In this document: positions 1-13,000 of the stretch, one piece after another
Layout: each line of letters begins with the position of its first letter
Position numbering within the stretch: the first letter of the stretch is position 1
Assembly (NCBI GenBank): GCA_031472005.1
Contig: PZJY01000011.1
Span: 310,001 to 374,000 of the forward strand
Length of the DNA: 64,000 nucleotides
Direction of reading: 5' to 3'
Origin: Tetracladium setigerum
Taxonomy: Eukaryota > Ascomycota > Leotiomycetes > Helotiales
Program-made: the position numbers and the translations under genes
The notes under the pieces: model-generated
Databases searched by the model: none
What the model saw: the letters and a program-made list of their open reading frames with translations, nothing else
Told to the model about the DNA's origin: nothing

Positions 1-3000
1 TCCTCCCACATACTACTCGTACTCCGGACAGTAGTAAAATTGGACTGCTTGCCGTAGTATCACGGGCCCCACATCGTCCAACGCCGTTTGTCGTTGTTTG
101 CCGTAGGATGGGGAACTGTCCTTGATCTTCCCCTTGCTGCTGATTCAGACGGCGAGTCAAGCGAGCTAGTAAACTCGTGAGAAACATGGATGGTTGGGCG
201 TCAACAGGTCTGGTGGTGACACTAGGGGTGACACCATTCGCTGCTGAGCCGACTGGTCTGCCAAAGACAAAGCAAATCGTAGTATGTATGTGGTATGAAA
301 TAAGTTGGCCTTTCTGTGTGAACACCCCAAAAGAAGCACTTCAAAGTTCCTGGAACGGTGGGGAAGCGTTAGAGGAAGGGAGCAACCGACTTCCGAGCCT
401 ACGCGCGACCCGCTAGCTATATATTAACGAAACTTTGCAACATCTTGAATGATGGATCACCAATCATCAATGAAATACCAACAGATTACCAGTGTGATAG
501 CCCTATGATTCTTTCGCAAGACTGGACAGATTCAATCTGAACTCCGGACCGGCGAGAGCACCGCACGCACCGTACCAGGTACATCATCAGTGCGTATCTA
601 TCAACCAATTTACCAGGCAATTGAAATCGTGCAAAATCGGGTCTGCTTTGGCTAGGGAGGCATCATTCCCCTGTCAGCTCCAAGATTCCTTAGCTGTGGC
701 TTTATCGGAGAATTGGAAATGTGCACCATAAGCGGTCTGGCAGCCCCAAGTCAAGGCAATGGCTGAGCCAGGAATTTTCCACCGTTCTCTTAGAAAGGAT
801 AACAGGAGCGAGGCAGCGATTTTCGTAACACAACAGCACCACAGTACTCCGTACTTCGTGAAGTTGCCGATGGTCGTCATTCGTTGTTGTCAATTGGTTG
901 ATAATAGTTGCTTCAACACGGTGATCCCTCCCCTCGTTCGCCTTGTGTTCTCCTCACTTGACGCCTCACCGCACTCCAGATTTCGGCTAGCTTTGTGCCG
1001 TTACATCACATGGTCGGTTTCAGTGTGTCCCTTCTCCTGTGTTGAGTCGGCTGTTACCACATCCCTGTTCCTCACGTAACGGAACTCCATCATATCTAAC
1101 TCTTCTTGAAATCCTTGCCCGCCGCGATTGTTTGGCGGACAAGCTCCAACCAACCTCCTTTCCAACACGCCTTTCAAGCAAAGCCGCAAAGACCGAGGTT
1201 TTTTGGGAGGGGCGATTATCGAACTGGCGGGCAACTTGAGTGTCAAGCAGCGATGCGAGGCGTCAGGGTGGGCTGATATCCAAGTTCCAACACCACCTCG
1301 ACTCCAACCAAAACGGCATGCGAGAAACGGCAGCACCGACGACACGGTTCTGGGCCAGAACCTGACAATCACGGCCTTTGCCTCCGACAACCACAGCGAA
1401 TCATGCTTCCAAGGAGAAAGAGAGAGAGAAAGTTCCTCAAGTCGTTCACGACTCTCGAGTCACTCATCGTCATGAGCGTAGCATTCGTAGATTGCATCAT
1501 GTTGCTTTCTGAGAGCGCTCGTTGCGCGGGAAAATTCAGAGCAGCCAAAACCGACTAAACCGGTCAATTATTCAAGATGGCCTGTTATTGTTTCTTCTGT
1601 CAACCCTAAAGCCCGCATTACTGCTGTTGCCGAATAATCGCTCTCTGCCAAAGTATAAAGCGTTAGTGCGTACACTGCAGCCCAAACTCAGCTGATCTTG
1701 CTTTTTGGGCCTCGAAGCTAGACCCCTGAAAACGGTTCAAAGTCTAGTTACTGTATGAAGTAGGCAATTCGTGGTCGTAGTCCAGGAACCAAGATGCGCC
1801 GGACATGATGGAAAATACTCCCTTCGGTCGGGTTACGGGTGCCAGGGAGGGACGGCACGCTGGTCATCCACCACGGAGATGCATGCCATAAAACCACTTC
1901 TGCTGAAATCGAGTCAGGCTCGAGGGAATACTGTGACACAGATTTCGAGAATCAACTTTCTAACGTCGCCAGTCTTCCTCCTTTCGCTCCTCCGAGTCTG
2001 TCGGTTGTCCAACTCTTGTTCCTCCGAGGTCAAACCTGCATGCTTTGACAGTCGAGACAGTTTCTGCCCAACGGCAGATCACTTGCAATCCGTCCTATCC
2101 TAATCGCAAACAAGGTTCCAACTCAGAACTGTGGGGTGAAACTCCTGGGGTAGTAACAAGTTACAACGTTGAAGAGTCTCCGAATAACTCACCGCCTTCG
2201 TGAACATCAATATCCTCTAACAGTAATGTTGAGGACCGCTATAATAATAGCATTTGGATATCGCAATTGCCAGCGAAGCTTCCGATTTTGTAGCACACTC
2301 CGATCCTTGACAAAGACCGTCGAAGCTTGATGATGGATAGTTTAGTACAGTACTGGATATTCATCTATCAGATATGATCATCTTGCTGATCTTGATAAGT
2401 CTCCGACAGAGTTCACATATCTCATCACTTCGATGTTGATTGTTGATAGATGCCCAACAAACCCAAACTCGTCGCATTTGGACTTTGAGGGTTACTCAAG
2501 ATCTTTTCCAGTGTTTGTATTTCCAAATTGGATTGATGTTTGTCAGTGTCTTACTTGGTCGTTGCATTCAGCGTCCCTGTGAAAAATTATCTCTCTATCG
2601 AGTTGTTTTCTTTTTCTGATTGATAAACTCAAAGTTGGGATACCCTGTCGATGAGAGAAACATTGCGTCTTGAATGTTCTCCTCGGGCGCCGTATTTTGA
2701 GTGCAAAACCATGATAAGGCTGAGCGACGTCCGAACAAAGTTGGATGTACTCATATGCAGTGTTGTCAGCTAATTGTCTCTGATCGAGTAGTTTTATGCA
2801 CTCAGCGAGTCAGAAATAGAAGGATCAGGATGTGGCTCAAAGACAGAAGCATCTCACCGCTTCGTCGTTTGCTTCTATGCAGTAACATAGTACGATCGTA
2901 TCGTAGTCGCCGTTTGACCGCTCAATTCGAGAAGAATAACGAACGACCAACCATCTGTCAAGATTCGTCTCAGCAACAGGAGCCATTAGCAAGGCGTTAG

Positions 3001-4378
3001 AAGCCAGATCCAGGCTTGTCCCATATCGGAAAAGATCATTTTTCCTACTGAAACATCCACAGAGTGCTCTCAAGAGGATATCTTCACGAGGTCCTGTGAT
3101 AGGTATTCAAGCTACGGCGTGGATTTGTTTTGCGCAACTCTTTGGCGCAAGGAAAAAAAGAATAGGTGATTATTGAGAAATGGTAAGTACTGTAATAGCC
3201 TTTCCACAGGTCGTCATGATGGCTTGAAGGCACTGTTTCCCTGCAAACCTCCCACCTGGAATTCGGTACGCAGTGTTGCGACTGGTCATGTTCCACTGCC
3301 CATTCCGTTCCAGCTCCTCGAAACAAAATCTAGATTCCACCCATCCGTTATCCGGCGACAAGAACAACTCAACAAGTATCTCATGACTTAATAATCACTC
3401 TGCTATTTGCTGGCTCTGAATTAAATCGATTTGGTGTAAGAATCGATTCTGAAGGATTCAATGCTTTGGCATCGGCACTTGCACATTTCAAGAAATACAA
3501 AGGCCCTTGAGGTTTTTGACATGTCATTGAGGTCAAGGCGTACAGCATGCTGGAGGTACCAACATGGACGAATTCGGATCAAACTGCGTTGTGCATGGAC
3601 CCTATCATGTATGATAACACATACCACGTACTCCGTATTCGATTTATCAAGGATCCTGTGAGAGACGGCTTTATCCAGTATTGATGAGGCTTTCATCAAA
3701 AATATTGATGTGATCATTTCGCGTTGAGCATATCGTTCAAAGAGAGTCAAAATTGTCCCAGAACTTCCGTCATCAGTATTGAAGTGTATTGTTGGAGAAT
3801 GGTGGAACTAAGAATGACTGAAAACCAAACACAGCCACTCATGCTGCTCCTTTCTCTATCCCAAAAAGAAATCAAAATCGTGAATACTGCCCCGATCGGT
3901 CAGGCTCTTCTCAAGTCGCTCTAGTCAAACTGTTAAACATCGAAAAGGTGAATGTTGAGAGCGAGGTTCGGCCTTTCAAACCGAAATTTTCAAGTTCGGT
4001 GGCTAATAGAACGAAGATACCTTGTACAGGCAGGCATAATAGTAGATCATACTTTCGTATGTCTGGTCGTTGGGTTCAGACTGACCAAAAAGGGTAAAGA
4101 TTCGTGTCAGATTACCTTGATTTTCATGAAGGCACTTCCGTGAAATGCCACCCCTTGCTGTTGAACGGATTTCCAGGAACCGCACGGCCATGAAAGGCAA
4201 TGCCATGTCGCCGCCGCCACATTGGTACGCAAGCTCACCTGTCCTCGCTGTCCTAATCCCAAACAAACCGGGATCCCATTATAAGTTGGACATCGATGAC
4301 TGGGAGCCTGGGAGGTCGCGAAAAGTCTCTGGGCAAGTTACTCTCAAAAGGCAATTTTCAATAGAACGAACCCAGGAT
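1..4378. other. intergenic region, no supportable gene
   Basis: Both strands carry only short open frames (under about 130 codons) without recognisable domains, coherent exon-intron structure or coding-like composition. A short agagagag tract lies near 1421-1433. GTACTCCGTAC occurs at 844-854 and a near copy at 3628-3638. The right edge holds the 3' flank of the minus-strand gene that ends at 4379. Confidence 0.6.
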
Positions 4379-5018
4379 TCATCCATCAATCCTCCGCCTT
4401 TTGGAGCGCTGCCCGCTTGAATCTGACCGCTGTCGAGATCTTGAAGACTTTTCCTTGATCTCCTCCCCTTCCGTGAGTGCCAGATCTCCTGTTGCTCCCA
4501 AAGCCTCTCGTGAAGCCTCTTCCATCAAAATTCCAAATGCGAGCAGTGCGGTTTCATCTAGGCTCTTCCAATCCTTTCTCCCATCTGGAACCGCTCGAGC
4601 ATAGAAATCCGACGTGTAGGAGTGCAAAGCTTTCAACAGATCCGAATCTGGCAAACCTTGCGTAGACTGTCTTTCGTTCGCAAAGTAAAGATCAGCCTCA
4701 GCGTATCTGACGGGTGCATCTTTGCGCCTAAACAAGACGTTCTCTGGTGGTATCGCTGAGGTTGAAGAGGAAGCCGTGTCTCTTGTAGAGGCGTAGACTG
4801 GCTGATCTGGAATGAATCCGGAAGATGATATCTTGCCTAGAGTATGTCAATTGGTAGTCCTGAGCATCTTTGGTCAATCTATTTAGAGGAATATACATAC
4901 CTGCAACAGCATCGTAGACATTTGCTCTCCTATGCTTCGTCCCATTCGCGTCTTTGTCAGTGTCGATGACAGACATTGGGTGAAGAAACTTGTTTTCGGT
5001 GGCTGCTGTGGATGTCAT
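4379..5018 (-). CDS. RRN10: RNA polymerase I upstream activation factor subunit Rrn10-like
   Basis: The model has two exons, 5018-4901 and 4836-4379, joined by a 64-bp GTATGT...AG intron, and gives 191 aa. The start is the ATG before TSTAATENK. Residues near 32-38 read NVYDAVAG, like the N-terminal NVYEA of yeast Rrn10. The core (about residues 95-150) has LPDSDLLKALHSY and LDETALLAFGILMEEA, which match the IPDIDL and FDETSLITLGLLIEKW blocks of yeast Rrn10 as I remember them. The C-terminus is a basic SKRRRIDG likely to act as a nuclear signal. In yeast, Rrn10 belongs to the UAF complex that binds the rDNA upstream element and drives Pol I transcription in the nucleolus. The gene is divergent from the CSA-like gene, with 271 bp between starts. 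The role is inferred from the family. Confidence 0.85.
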
Positions 5019-5289
5019 GATGGGCGAAATGTTTACTCTCAAGGGTGATTTGGGTTGTAAATTGAGAGTTAAGGTCTTAGATAATTTCCTTTCTGCCTTT
5101 GTACCTTTGTTGTGGAGGTTTAAATTGGTAGCCTTACAGGTGGTACATTCCGCACGACGAAAGGCTGAAAAAGTCGAGCGACACGACCTCGGCATCCCCG
5201 CGACAACTCAACTGCTCCCAAATCTTGAGAACTACACAACATCGCCATCGCCATCACCATCCTCCCAACTCTCGCATACAACCAAATGC
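5019..5289. promoter_or_regulatory. shared upstream region of divergent Rrn10 and CSA genes
   Basis: The two start codons (5018 on minus, 5290 on plus) point away from each other and are 271 bp apart, so both promoters and 5' leaders must sit here or overlap. The stretch includes a catcgccatcgccatcacc triplet-like repeat near 5242-5260. No binding site was identified with confidence. Confidence 0.5.
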
Positions 5290-6735
5290 ATGAATCAGTT
5301 GTTGTATAACAGATCGGCGGGCACCCTCGGCCCCCAGGCCTTCGCGCGAATTGAGACAACACAGCTGATCCGGGCGATTCAGCCTTGCCCCAACTTCCGC
5401 TTCGATGGCGGCGAGAAAGAGGTAACTCCTCGAAGCGAAGAAGGAGAAGAAAACTCGCAGTTTGGAGAGGATAAGAGGATATGGGCACATCAAGCTGGCG
5501 TCAACGCTTTGGCTATAGATATTGACGGGAAGTTGTAAGTCTTTCCTGCACAAACACCTCACTGCTAAACTCGACTGATGATTGAGTTGTAGTCTTATAT
5601 CTGGCGGTGCAGATAGTTCCGTCAAACTGTGGGATCTGGAACAGGCTCTGCCCGGCTCAAAACATACGTTTCGACCAGCTGGAGTCGTATCTGCCCATAA
5701 ATTTGGCATCACGAATCTCTCGTTTTACCCCTTCGATTCTGCAGCCTTCCTGACATCTTCCTTTGACCATCACCTTAAGCTATATTCAACGGATTCGCTT
5801 TCATTATCTGCCAATTTTGACTTAGGATCAATCGTGTACACACATGCGCTCTCTCCAATAGCCAGTCATCTCTTGGTCGCATGTGCCACCCAGCATCCAG
5901 CAGTCAGACTTGTGGACCTACGATCCGGCGACAGCACTCACTCTCTTCCAGGTCATCACGGTGCTTTACTAGCCGTAAAGTGGAATCCAACAGTCGAACA
6001 CATACTTGCAAGTGGAGGCGTAGATGGGACCATTCGTCTCTGGGATATCAGGAAAAGCTCAGGTGCACTGGGAGTGTTGGACGCAGAAGATTCCATGGGC
6101 ATTACTGGCACAGATGGCATGGGTCGGAGTGCGCGCTCTCGCGAAGCAGGGAAGGCACACAGTGGACCTGTGAATGGGATATCCTGGACAGATGATGGCT
6201 CATACCTGATTTCTACGGGACACGATTCTCGTATCCGAGTCTGGGACGCCGCGACAGCTGCTAATACGCTTGCCAGCTTTGGCCCTACCATCAAAAACGG
6301 ACATCTGTCGGTCCTAAACATGGCTATTCCTCCAACATCTTGCATGCCTCCTGGCAAAACCCTACTCTTCTATCCAACGAGAAAGAGATTTTGATGTTCG
6401 AACTGCATGACGGCAAGTTGTTGAAACGCCTCAAAGTTCCAGGCCCGAATGTGGCAGCGGTCAGATCAAGAACCGGGGAGAGAAACATCAAAAGCAGAAT
6501 AACCGGACTGGTTTGGAGAGGTCAAGCAGACGGTTTATACTCGTCACATACGGATGGAAAGATTAGAGCCTGGCTTCCTCGGACAGCGGAGGATGACATA
6601 CTAGATCGAGAAGAGCAAGAGGCCTTGCAATCAAAGCGCAGACCAGATGATGATATTGAGGATGGAAAGAAGAAACGCAAAGTCCTCGATGATATTTTTA
6701 GAGATTTAACAAGAGATAAAATTACTTTTGGTTAG
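5290..6735 (+). CDS. CSA: CSA/ERCC8 (Rad28, Ckn1)-like WD40 DNA repair protein, frame-shifted
   Basis: Exon 1 is 5290-5534 and exon 2 is 5593-6735, with a 58-bp GTAAGT...TAG intron. At least five WD40 blades are visible: LISGGADSSVKLWD, LTSSFDHHLKLYS, ILASGGVDGTIRLWDIR, LISTGHDSRIRVWD and the last one ending GKIRAWLP. The GHHGALLAVKWNP and AHSGPVNGISW stretches match CSA particularly well. CSA-type proteins are the substrate receptor of a Cul4-DDB1 ubiquitin ligase in transcription-coupled repair. The tail holds a basic GKKKRK. At 6374-6378 the frame breaks: the upstream frame ends a few codons later, but one extra A in the CCAACG run would give FYPNEKEILMFEL and continue to the stop at 6735 (462 aa). 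No splice site explains this. It may be an assembly error or a real null allele. Confidence 0.88.
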
Positions 6736-7501
6736 TTCCCATAAGTTATTTGCTGCATTTGCCGGTTTCTTGCTCCCCATTTCTCAGGAGAGGACATTAT
6801 ATATGGATTACAGCATGAAATAGTAACCACATGGAATTAAATCAATTTTATCATTATCACCCCTATTATTCTCCTTCTTATTTGGAGCTATTGTACGCCC
6901 AAGTCAGTGCGTTGCAGAATTAGTGGAATTCATGATTTTCGCGCTTTGGACTCCCAAATTAGTTAGATGCAAATACTTACTAGGTAAGAATTGAAGTGGC
7001 CTAAAGAGCCCCTTTCCTTCTATTACTACTTGATCTTTTCTAGTACAAGTTTTGGCTTTGGAAGCACGAGATTGATGGTATCATATTTCTAGGTTATTCC
7101 TCGGATTTGGACTTTGACCGTTTATTTGAGGATCAAGAACAATTCGATTCGAACTCGAGAAATTTATGACATGTATGTTGATTACTTGTATGTTGATTTC
7201 AATGGTATCATATCTTCATCTATGCCTATATCTCCTTCCCTCTCTATTTGCTCATCTTGCTGATCTTTACTGCACTGCAAGTAAGATCCTCTCTCTGTTT
7301 CCTTCCCAGCCATTTCATTCAATTTATTTTCCGTCATCATACTATGATATCTCTTCCTCTTTCAAAATTATGCCACCAATAATCTCCCGGAAACTCGGCC
7401 GTTCCCAATCTATTCCAACACCAAAATCCAGTTCTCCGGACGATTCAAAGCAACAGTTACCTCGTGCCACTTCTATTAATAATTATTACCTCCGCAAAGG
7501 T
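6736..7501. other. intergenic region between convergent genes
   Basis: This is A+T-rich spacer between two genes whose 3' ends face each other, so it should hold both terminators. Pyrimidine-rich tracts at about 7218-7360 and beyond 7500 are low-complexity. No coding region is supported. Confidence 0.5.
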
Positions 7502-9274
7502 TTACACAACTTCCTCTTTTTTCTCCTTCTCTCCCTTTACAACTTTTTCCTCAGCATGCCCTTCTATTCCCCTTTTCTTATCCCTTCTAGCCCTCCTCTT
7601 CCTATCCACCTCATCCCTCCATCCCTTCCCCCACAAGATAGCACTCCAAGTCGCCAAAGCACTTAGAGTCAAGAAAGCGGCGCTAATGGTACTAAACCAT
7701 CCGACGCCCATCTTTTCCACAGCTGGCAAAACCACCGCACTTCCCATGGCGGCAAACAAATATCTAACCATATAATTCCCAGCGATGACCTCGGCGCTCG
7801 ACGACTGCATCACATCCAAACAATAAGTGTTCAGCGATGGAAAGCAGAAGAGCTGGGCCACGCCTTGGAGGAACATCATGATGACTGGCAAAGGGATGCC
7901 GCCAAATCTTTTGTCAACCGACCAGCCGTAAATGAGCATGCAGAGTGGCAGGGCAATTCCCATGAAAGGCAGAGCGGAACGAAGACGGTCTTCTGGAATA
8001 CGAACGCCATTTCGTTTCTTAGTCCAGGAATTCGTAACATAGTCGGCGTAGCGACCGCCAAAGAATGTACCGAAGATATAACCACAGCCGGGAGCGAGAT
8101 AGAACAGACCCGATTGAATGGGAGAGGTGAGTCCAAATCGCGGGTTGAGAACATATCGAATAGGCGTGAGGAGGGAGTACATGTTCCACACCAGCGAAGA
8201 AGAAGCGAGAGAAACCATGATGAGATTTGGATAGCGATAGAGACGGACAACTCTCCATGGATTGAGCATTTTAGAGAGCACTCTAGCCTTGGTCTTTGTG
8301 GGAAGGCCGACAAGATCGTCTTTCTTCATGAAATGAGCCGTTTCGGGCAGGAGAAAGAACGCTCCTACAAATGCTGCTCCGGCGAGAGCAGTTTGTAGGT
8401 AGAAGATTACGCGCCAGGATTGGAAGGTTACGATGATACCTCCGATGAAGGGACCGAATGCTGGTCCGATGAGAGTACCGGAAAGAAACCAACCCATTGC
8501 TGTTCCTCGCTCGCTGGGACGGTAGATATCTCCAATGCAGGAGGAGCCGATGGTTAGGAAAGCAGTACCTTCGAAAGCTGTGAGGATTCGGAAGATGAAG
8601 TAGGCGACTAGGTTTGGAGATAGTGCTGTGCCTAGTGAGCAGAAGGTAAAGAGAAAGGCTGTTATAAGACATATCTATTTGACGTTAGCGAGTAGGACTC
8701 TTTGCATAGAGATGAGGCTCAATGCTAAGCTTCACGGGTGAAGTAAGTATGGGGAAGTGGGGCGTACCAATCTCCTGCCATAGACTTGAGTTAATGGTCC
8801 CCAGAAACAAGGTGAAAAACCCATGAACAACATGTAGAGGGCATTGCTCAAGTTGATGATAGTTCCTGTACTGGTGTAGGTGTGGGCGACTTCAGGAACA
8901 GCTGCTAAGATTGCTGTGCTGGAAATTGGAGCCAGGAAACTGCAGAAGGAGAGGAGAGTGACAATTACGACTTTTCGGTGATGTGGAAGTCGGTCGTAGA
9001 TCTCGTCTGGAACTTCGACATATGAGGAATAGGGTTGTATTGGTGCATCATGTGTGTGGGATACATGTGTAGAGAGATGGGCGAGGGGTTCAGTTCGTGG
9101 CTGTCCATCGGTGGTGCTAACTGAATGAATAGAGACACCATCACCATCGTTGTCATGGTGGTCGACTGGAGGAGCATTCAATTGACCCGCCTGCGAATGA
9201 GGCGATGGTGGAGAAGGCTTGTCAGGTACAGCAATAACGCCATTATTGCTTGTATCATGCGGGGTTGACGACAT
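7502..9274 (-). CDS. MFS drug:H+ antiporter (DHA1 type)
   Basis: Exons are 9274-8768 and 8674-7502, with a 93-bp GTACGC...TAG intron, giving 559 aa. Residues 1-100 are a hydrophilic cytoplasmic N-terminus rich in Ser, Pro and His. Membrane segments follow. The loop after TM2 reads GPLTQVYGRRL, the MFS motif A variant of 12-helix drug antiporters, and GPAFGPFIGGII in TM5 is antiporter motif C. A long central loop (KKDDLVGLPTKTKARVL) splits the two six-helix halves, and the tail is strongly charged (KGEKEKKEE). Such proteins export drugs, polyamines or small acids at the plasma membrane; the substrate cannot be read from sequence. The chosen start MSSTPHD could be preceded by an in-frame Met at 9415. 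No neighbour suggests a pathway. Confidence 0.88.
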
Positions 9275-11861
9275 GATTGAAAATGCTTTGAAGATAGTAT
9301 TTATATCTCTGGAATACAAAGGATCATGGACTAGAATATATGCACCTATTCCTCGTCTCTGATGATCATGAGCGGCAACAAAACAAATGAACCCAATAGA
9401 GCCGAGCGATTGCAATTCTTACTCCAAAACATCTGAACGAACAGAGGAAGAAACTGGGGGGAGCCATGCAGATATACTCCTCCTAAAATAAAATCAATGA
9501 CTCAATAATAACGGATACTCGTAGAAAAGCTTGACTTGTTGGTCGGTGCCACCGAATATCGGCCAGTTTTCCGGTCTAGAAAGAGCTTTTGCATGAGGTT
9601 GGGGAAGAGTGGGATGATTTTTCATCGGAGTACCGAAACGCTTTTATTCAATTGGAGATCTACGGCCTTTGATTTGCTTACTTACTGAAGTTTCCAAATC
9701 TTTTGGAGGCGATCCGTAAGATGCCGTCTTTTCCGTTCCATTAGCGGGATTTGTCCGGGCTTGGCCCGCAGCAAAGAATACTGTAAAGAGTTTGCCATCA
9801 GTGTAACATCTGAAGTTGAGATAAGAACTTGGCCTTCCCCTTCGAAGTCTTGAGTTCCACATTCTAATCAGAAATTCCAATTAGAATCAGTCAAGAATAG
9901 TTTCTTTTGCTGGAGGATATGCAACAGGTTTTTTTGAGATTCTCGGCTGTCAACTTCTCAAGAACAAGATAGCTTCCTTCCCCTGTTTTGGTCGTGTGCC
10001 CATTCCACTTTCAAACCATTCAAAAGGAGACTAGGATACAAAGCTGCATAGCCTACTCAACTACACAGTCTCAAGGAATAGTCCAGATTTTCCGAAGTCG
10101 GTAGACATGGTTGGTTGGGAGGACTCTTTGACGGGTTTTGAAGGACCAGCCAGTTATGAAGTCGGCTGTATGGAAGATGCAACCGGTAAGCTGCATCAAC
10201 AGACATAACAACAGTCAATAAAATGCGGTAGCCTGCTCATAATATAGTAGAATAGAAGCCAATAGGCAACGAGCAATGTGGGGTTCGAAGGATGAAAATT
10301 TGATTTTCAATTGGGCGGCTATCAGCCCTTTCCGTGGGAGCAGTTTCCATGGGAAGTTTGATTCCTTTGATATTTAAAGTCTTACCTCAAAAGACATCTT
10401 TGGAGATTGATGCTTTCAAACATGCACCTTTTTGAAGGTCCTTGGTAAATCTTTTGTGAGAAGCGTCCTTTCGGTTTTTTGCATCGTGTTTGCTCAAGTC
10501 GTGCCTCTCATGTTGTTGCAACTTGCAAGTCTTATCGCGAGTGAGTCAAAGCACGATCCAGTATTCATTGAACCAATGTGGAATTTTAGATGCCTTTGTC
10601 TCTTGTTTCCTTTTGGACTGATGATACTGCTCCTCCGATGTCGGTGCTCCCGAGTCGAGGCTTATTTGAAACAGTACGGAAATCCTTACCCTCCAAGGAT
10701 CTGAATGCTCGCATCCAGCCAATGCCTTCCTTTGCAGAGACAGGTTCCAATACCGCTGAAGAGGTATTGGGAGAAGCAACTCGGCGAGATAGAGTGACAT
10801 GTTGACCTTTGAATGGTCAATAAACTCGACAAATTCCAGGCCAGACTTGTCGACATACTTGACAGAAATTCAGATATTTTCGTAGGCTCCAGGATCCAAT
10901 TGATGACAGACGGCCTCGAAATTACCTCTGTCTGACTCCGTAATCACTTTCCGAATAGCGAATCCAAAGCTATTACAGAATGGGTGGCATGATCTCCGTC
11001 GATATGCAAAGGAGAACAGCATCACTCAAACGTTCAGCCACAGAATGATTGCCGAACCACTGGAAGATCAGGTATCGAATATCATCCGGAAAGTCCAAGA
11101 ATAAGAGGATAATACTAGATCAAGTATCAGTTCACTGCGCTCTATCTCAGGAAGGTAAGTCTTACTCTCGGACTTTGGTAGTTGGATCATGGGCGGTCAA
11201 TCGCATCCAGGCCCACGAGGCTCGAATTGAGGTACAGGTTCATCAACTTATGTTCATGCCTGCGACTTAGAACTGCACTTCCTTCTGTCATGATGCATTT
11301 TTCAAAATCCTGCGTGAATGGGAAGTATTCGAAATTTCCAAAGCCATCTTGATTCTTGATATGCTGAAGAGAGTTGGAAGGAAAGAAAGGTAGAAAAGCC
11401 GTCATGATATCAATTCGGACGTTTTCGACATGCCACAACAATCTCAGAGTCGGCGTCTTCAAATAATATCGCCTATAGCAAAGGTGCTTCTCTTGGTGGA
11501 TGGACCGGCTTATGAGTTGATGTGGCGGCTCTAGATATTCATGTAGTCGGAAGCTGCCAAGATATCATACACTCAAACAGTTAAATGGCACGTGACTATT
11601 GTTCCTGGCCTTGCGCTAGCTCTTTTTTATTAAATAGCAGAAGAGAGAATGAAGGGGAAAAAAGAAGTGTTCCCGAGTTACGTACCAATAGTTTCAGAAA
11701 AATGCGCTCTATGAAGTCGGTTGTCTTCCTTCTCATACCAAACTTGAATCGAGAGCCATATGTAATGAATCTTGTCTTGGAATTCAGTCAACGCATAGTG
11801 AATACAATCTCCCAATGAGTCTCATCTATCTATACTTATTAATCGTAACACAAAATCAAAT
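9275..11861. other. intergenic region, with one possible decayed gene on minus
   Basis: 2.6 kb without an intact gene. Two coding-like minus-strand fragments lie at 10974-11098 (DFPDDIRYLIFQWF) and 11187-11462 (IDIMTAFLPFFPSN), possibly the remains of an F-box or similar fungal gene. The rest shows scattered short frames only. Confidence 0.4.
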
Positions 11862-13000
11862 CTACCATAGGAAATCCCTGTATTTCCCCAACGCAGCTCC
11901 CCGACTCCCCGTAAACTCCTGGTGCAACCCTTCTAAAGCCTGGAAGTTTTTCGCAATCTGCAAACCTCGTTTATTCTCCTCCTCAACTCGCTTCCAATCC
12001 CATTCTCCCGATGTCGAGGGCCCTGTTGCCTCTCCATTCGTCACAATTTCCACCATCTCAGGTGTCGACTCTCCACTTGGTCCAGCCATCTTTGCCCATC
12101 CACCCGGTTTAGGTGGTAGCAATCCAGAGCCCTCCAACAGAACCTCGGGATGAACTGTCAACCGTCCTTTCTTACTCACGTATCTACTGATCGAGCTCGC
12201 AAAGATGTACTTCTCGTCAATATCCGCGACGGTCGATCCTTGCCCATTTGCGCGTTTGTAGCCCTTCCCGCCGAACCACGAGCCATCGGTAAGAATGTAT
12301 TCGCTTGGCTTGACAGCGCCCTTCTTCACAAAGTGCGAGATGACATAGACCCATTTATTGTCCCAGCAAAGAAGTCTGCTCCACATCTCGTAGGGCTCGT
12401 AAATTCCAATTTCACGCTTGAATGTGCACATCACTGAGCCCAATATGAAAACCCAACGTTTGTTCACCGGCTTCCCCGTCGTGGGGTCTAGCACAATCTT
12501 GTATTTATCATTGTGGTTTAACTTGTGGATACCGGGTTGGAACAAGGCGCAGACGAGGTGGCAGCGCGTAATGTCAAGATCGGAGAAGTATGTTGAGTTC
12601 GATTTGTGCATGTTGTAATCGCACTCCCAGATGGATGGGCGGGAGGAGGTAATAACAGGCAGGAAAAGACTCGAGGGAGCAGCAGCCGGCGGTATGTTCG
12701 GAAGACTAAAAAGACAGTGTCTGTATATCGCGTTGAATACTCGGTACTGTGGTTTATGTATTGTTAGTCCCGGGCGCATGGGATGGGATTTTAACAGATA
12801 GCACTTACATGCCACACAAATGGCAGACTCTTCAGATTCATTAGAAGCACAACCACAGCCGCGATCCTCGAGTATTTCCCAGGGCCGGTGAAGGTCCGCA
12901 CCAGGAGTTTGCGGAGGTTGGCCCTTGATGCGCCGGCACCGAAGACGATTAGGAGGGTGAAGCCCATGGACTTCAAGGGGAGACGCGTCGCGGAGGCCAT
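11862..13000 (-). CDS. THEM6-like thioesterase-superfamily membrane protein
   Basis: Exons are 13000-12809 and 12746-11862, with a 62-bp GTAAGT...CAG intron, giving 358 aa. The N-terminus (about residues 10-60) has a hydrophobic LLIVFGAGAS segment and a second one, AAVVVLLMNLKSLPFVWH, consistent with a membrane anchor. Around residues 105-125 is the hotdog-fold signature WECDYNMHKSNSTYFSDLD, like the D-x-N-x-H-x-N-N-x-Y element of 4HBT_2/THEM6 proteins, followed by KREIGIYEPYEMWSRLL and a beta-rich core to about residue 270. The C-terminal region is acidic and disordered. Family members are presumed acyl-CoA thioesterases of ER or related membranes, but the fungal ones are poorly studied. Substrate unknown. 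Confidence 0.8.

Noticed and set aside
1001..1475. Overlapping 129- and 115-codon frames on both strands
   Set aside because: No family resemblance, no splice support, mutually overlapping.
10432..10704. 90-codon hydrophobic frame on plus strand
   Set aside because: Hydrophobic by composition only; start context weak and no homologous pattern recognised.
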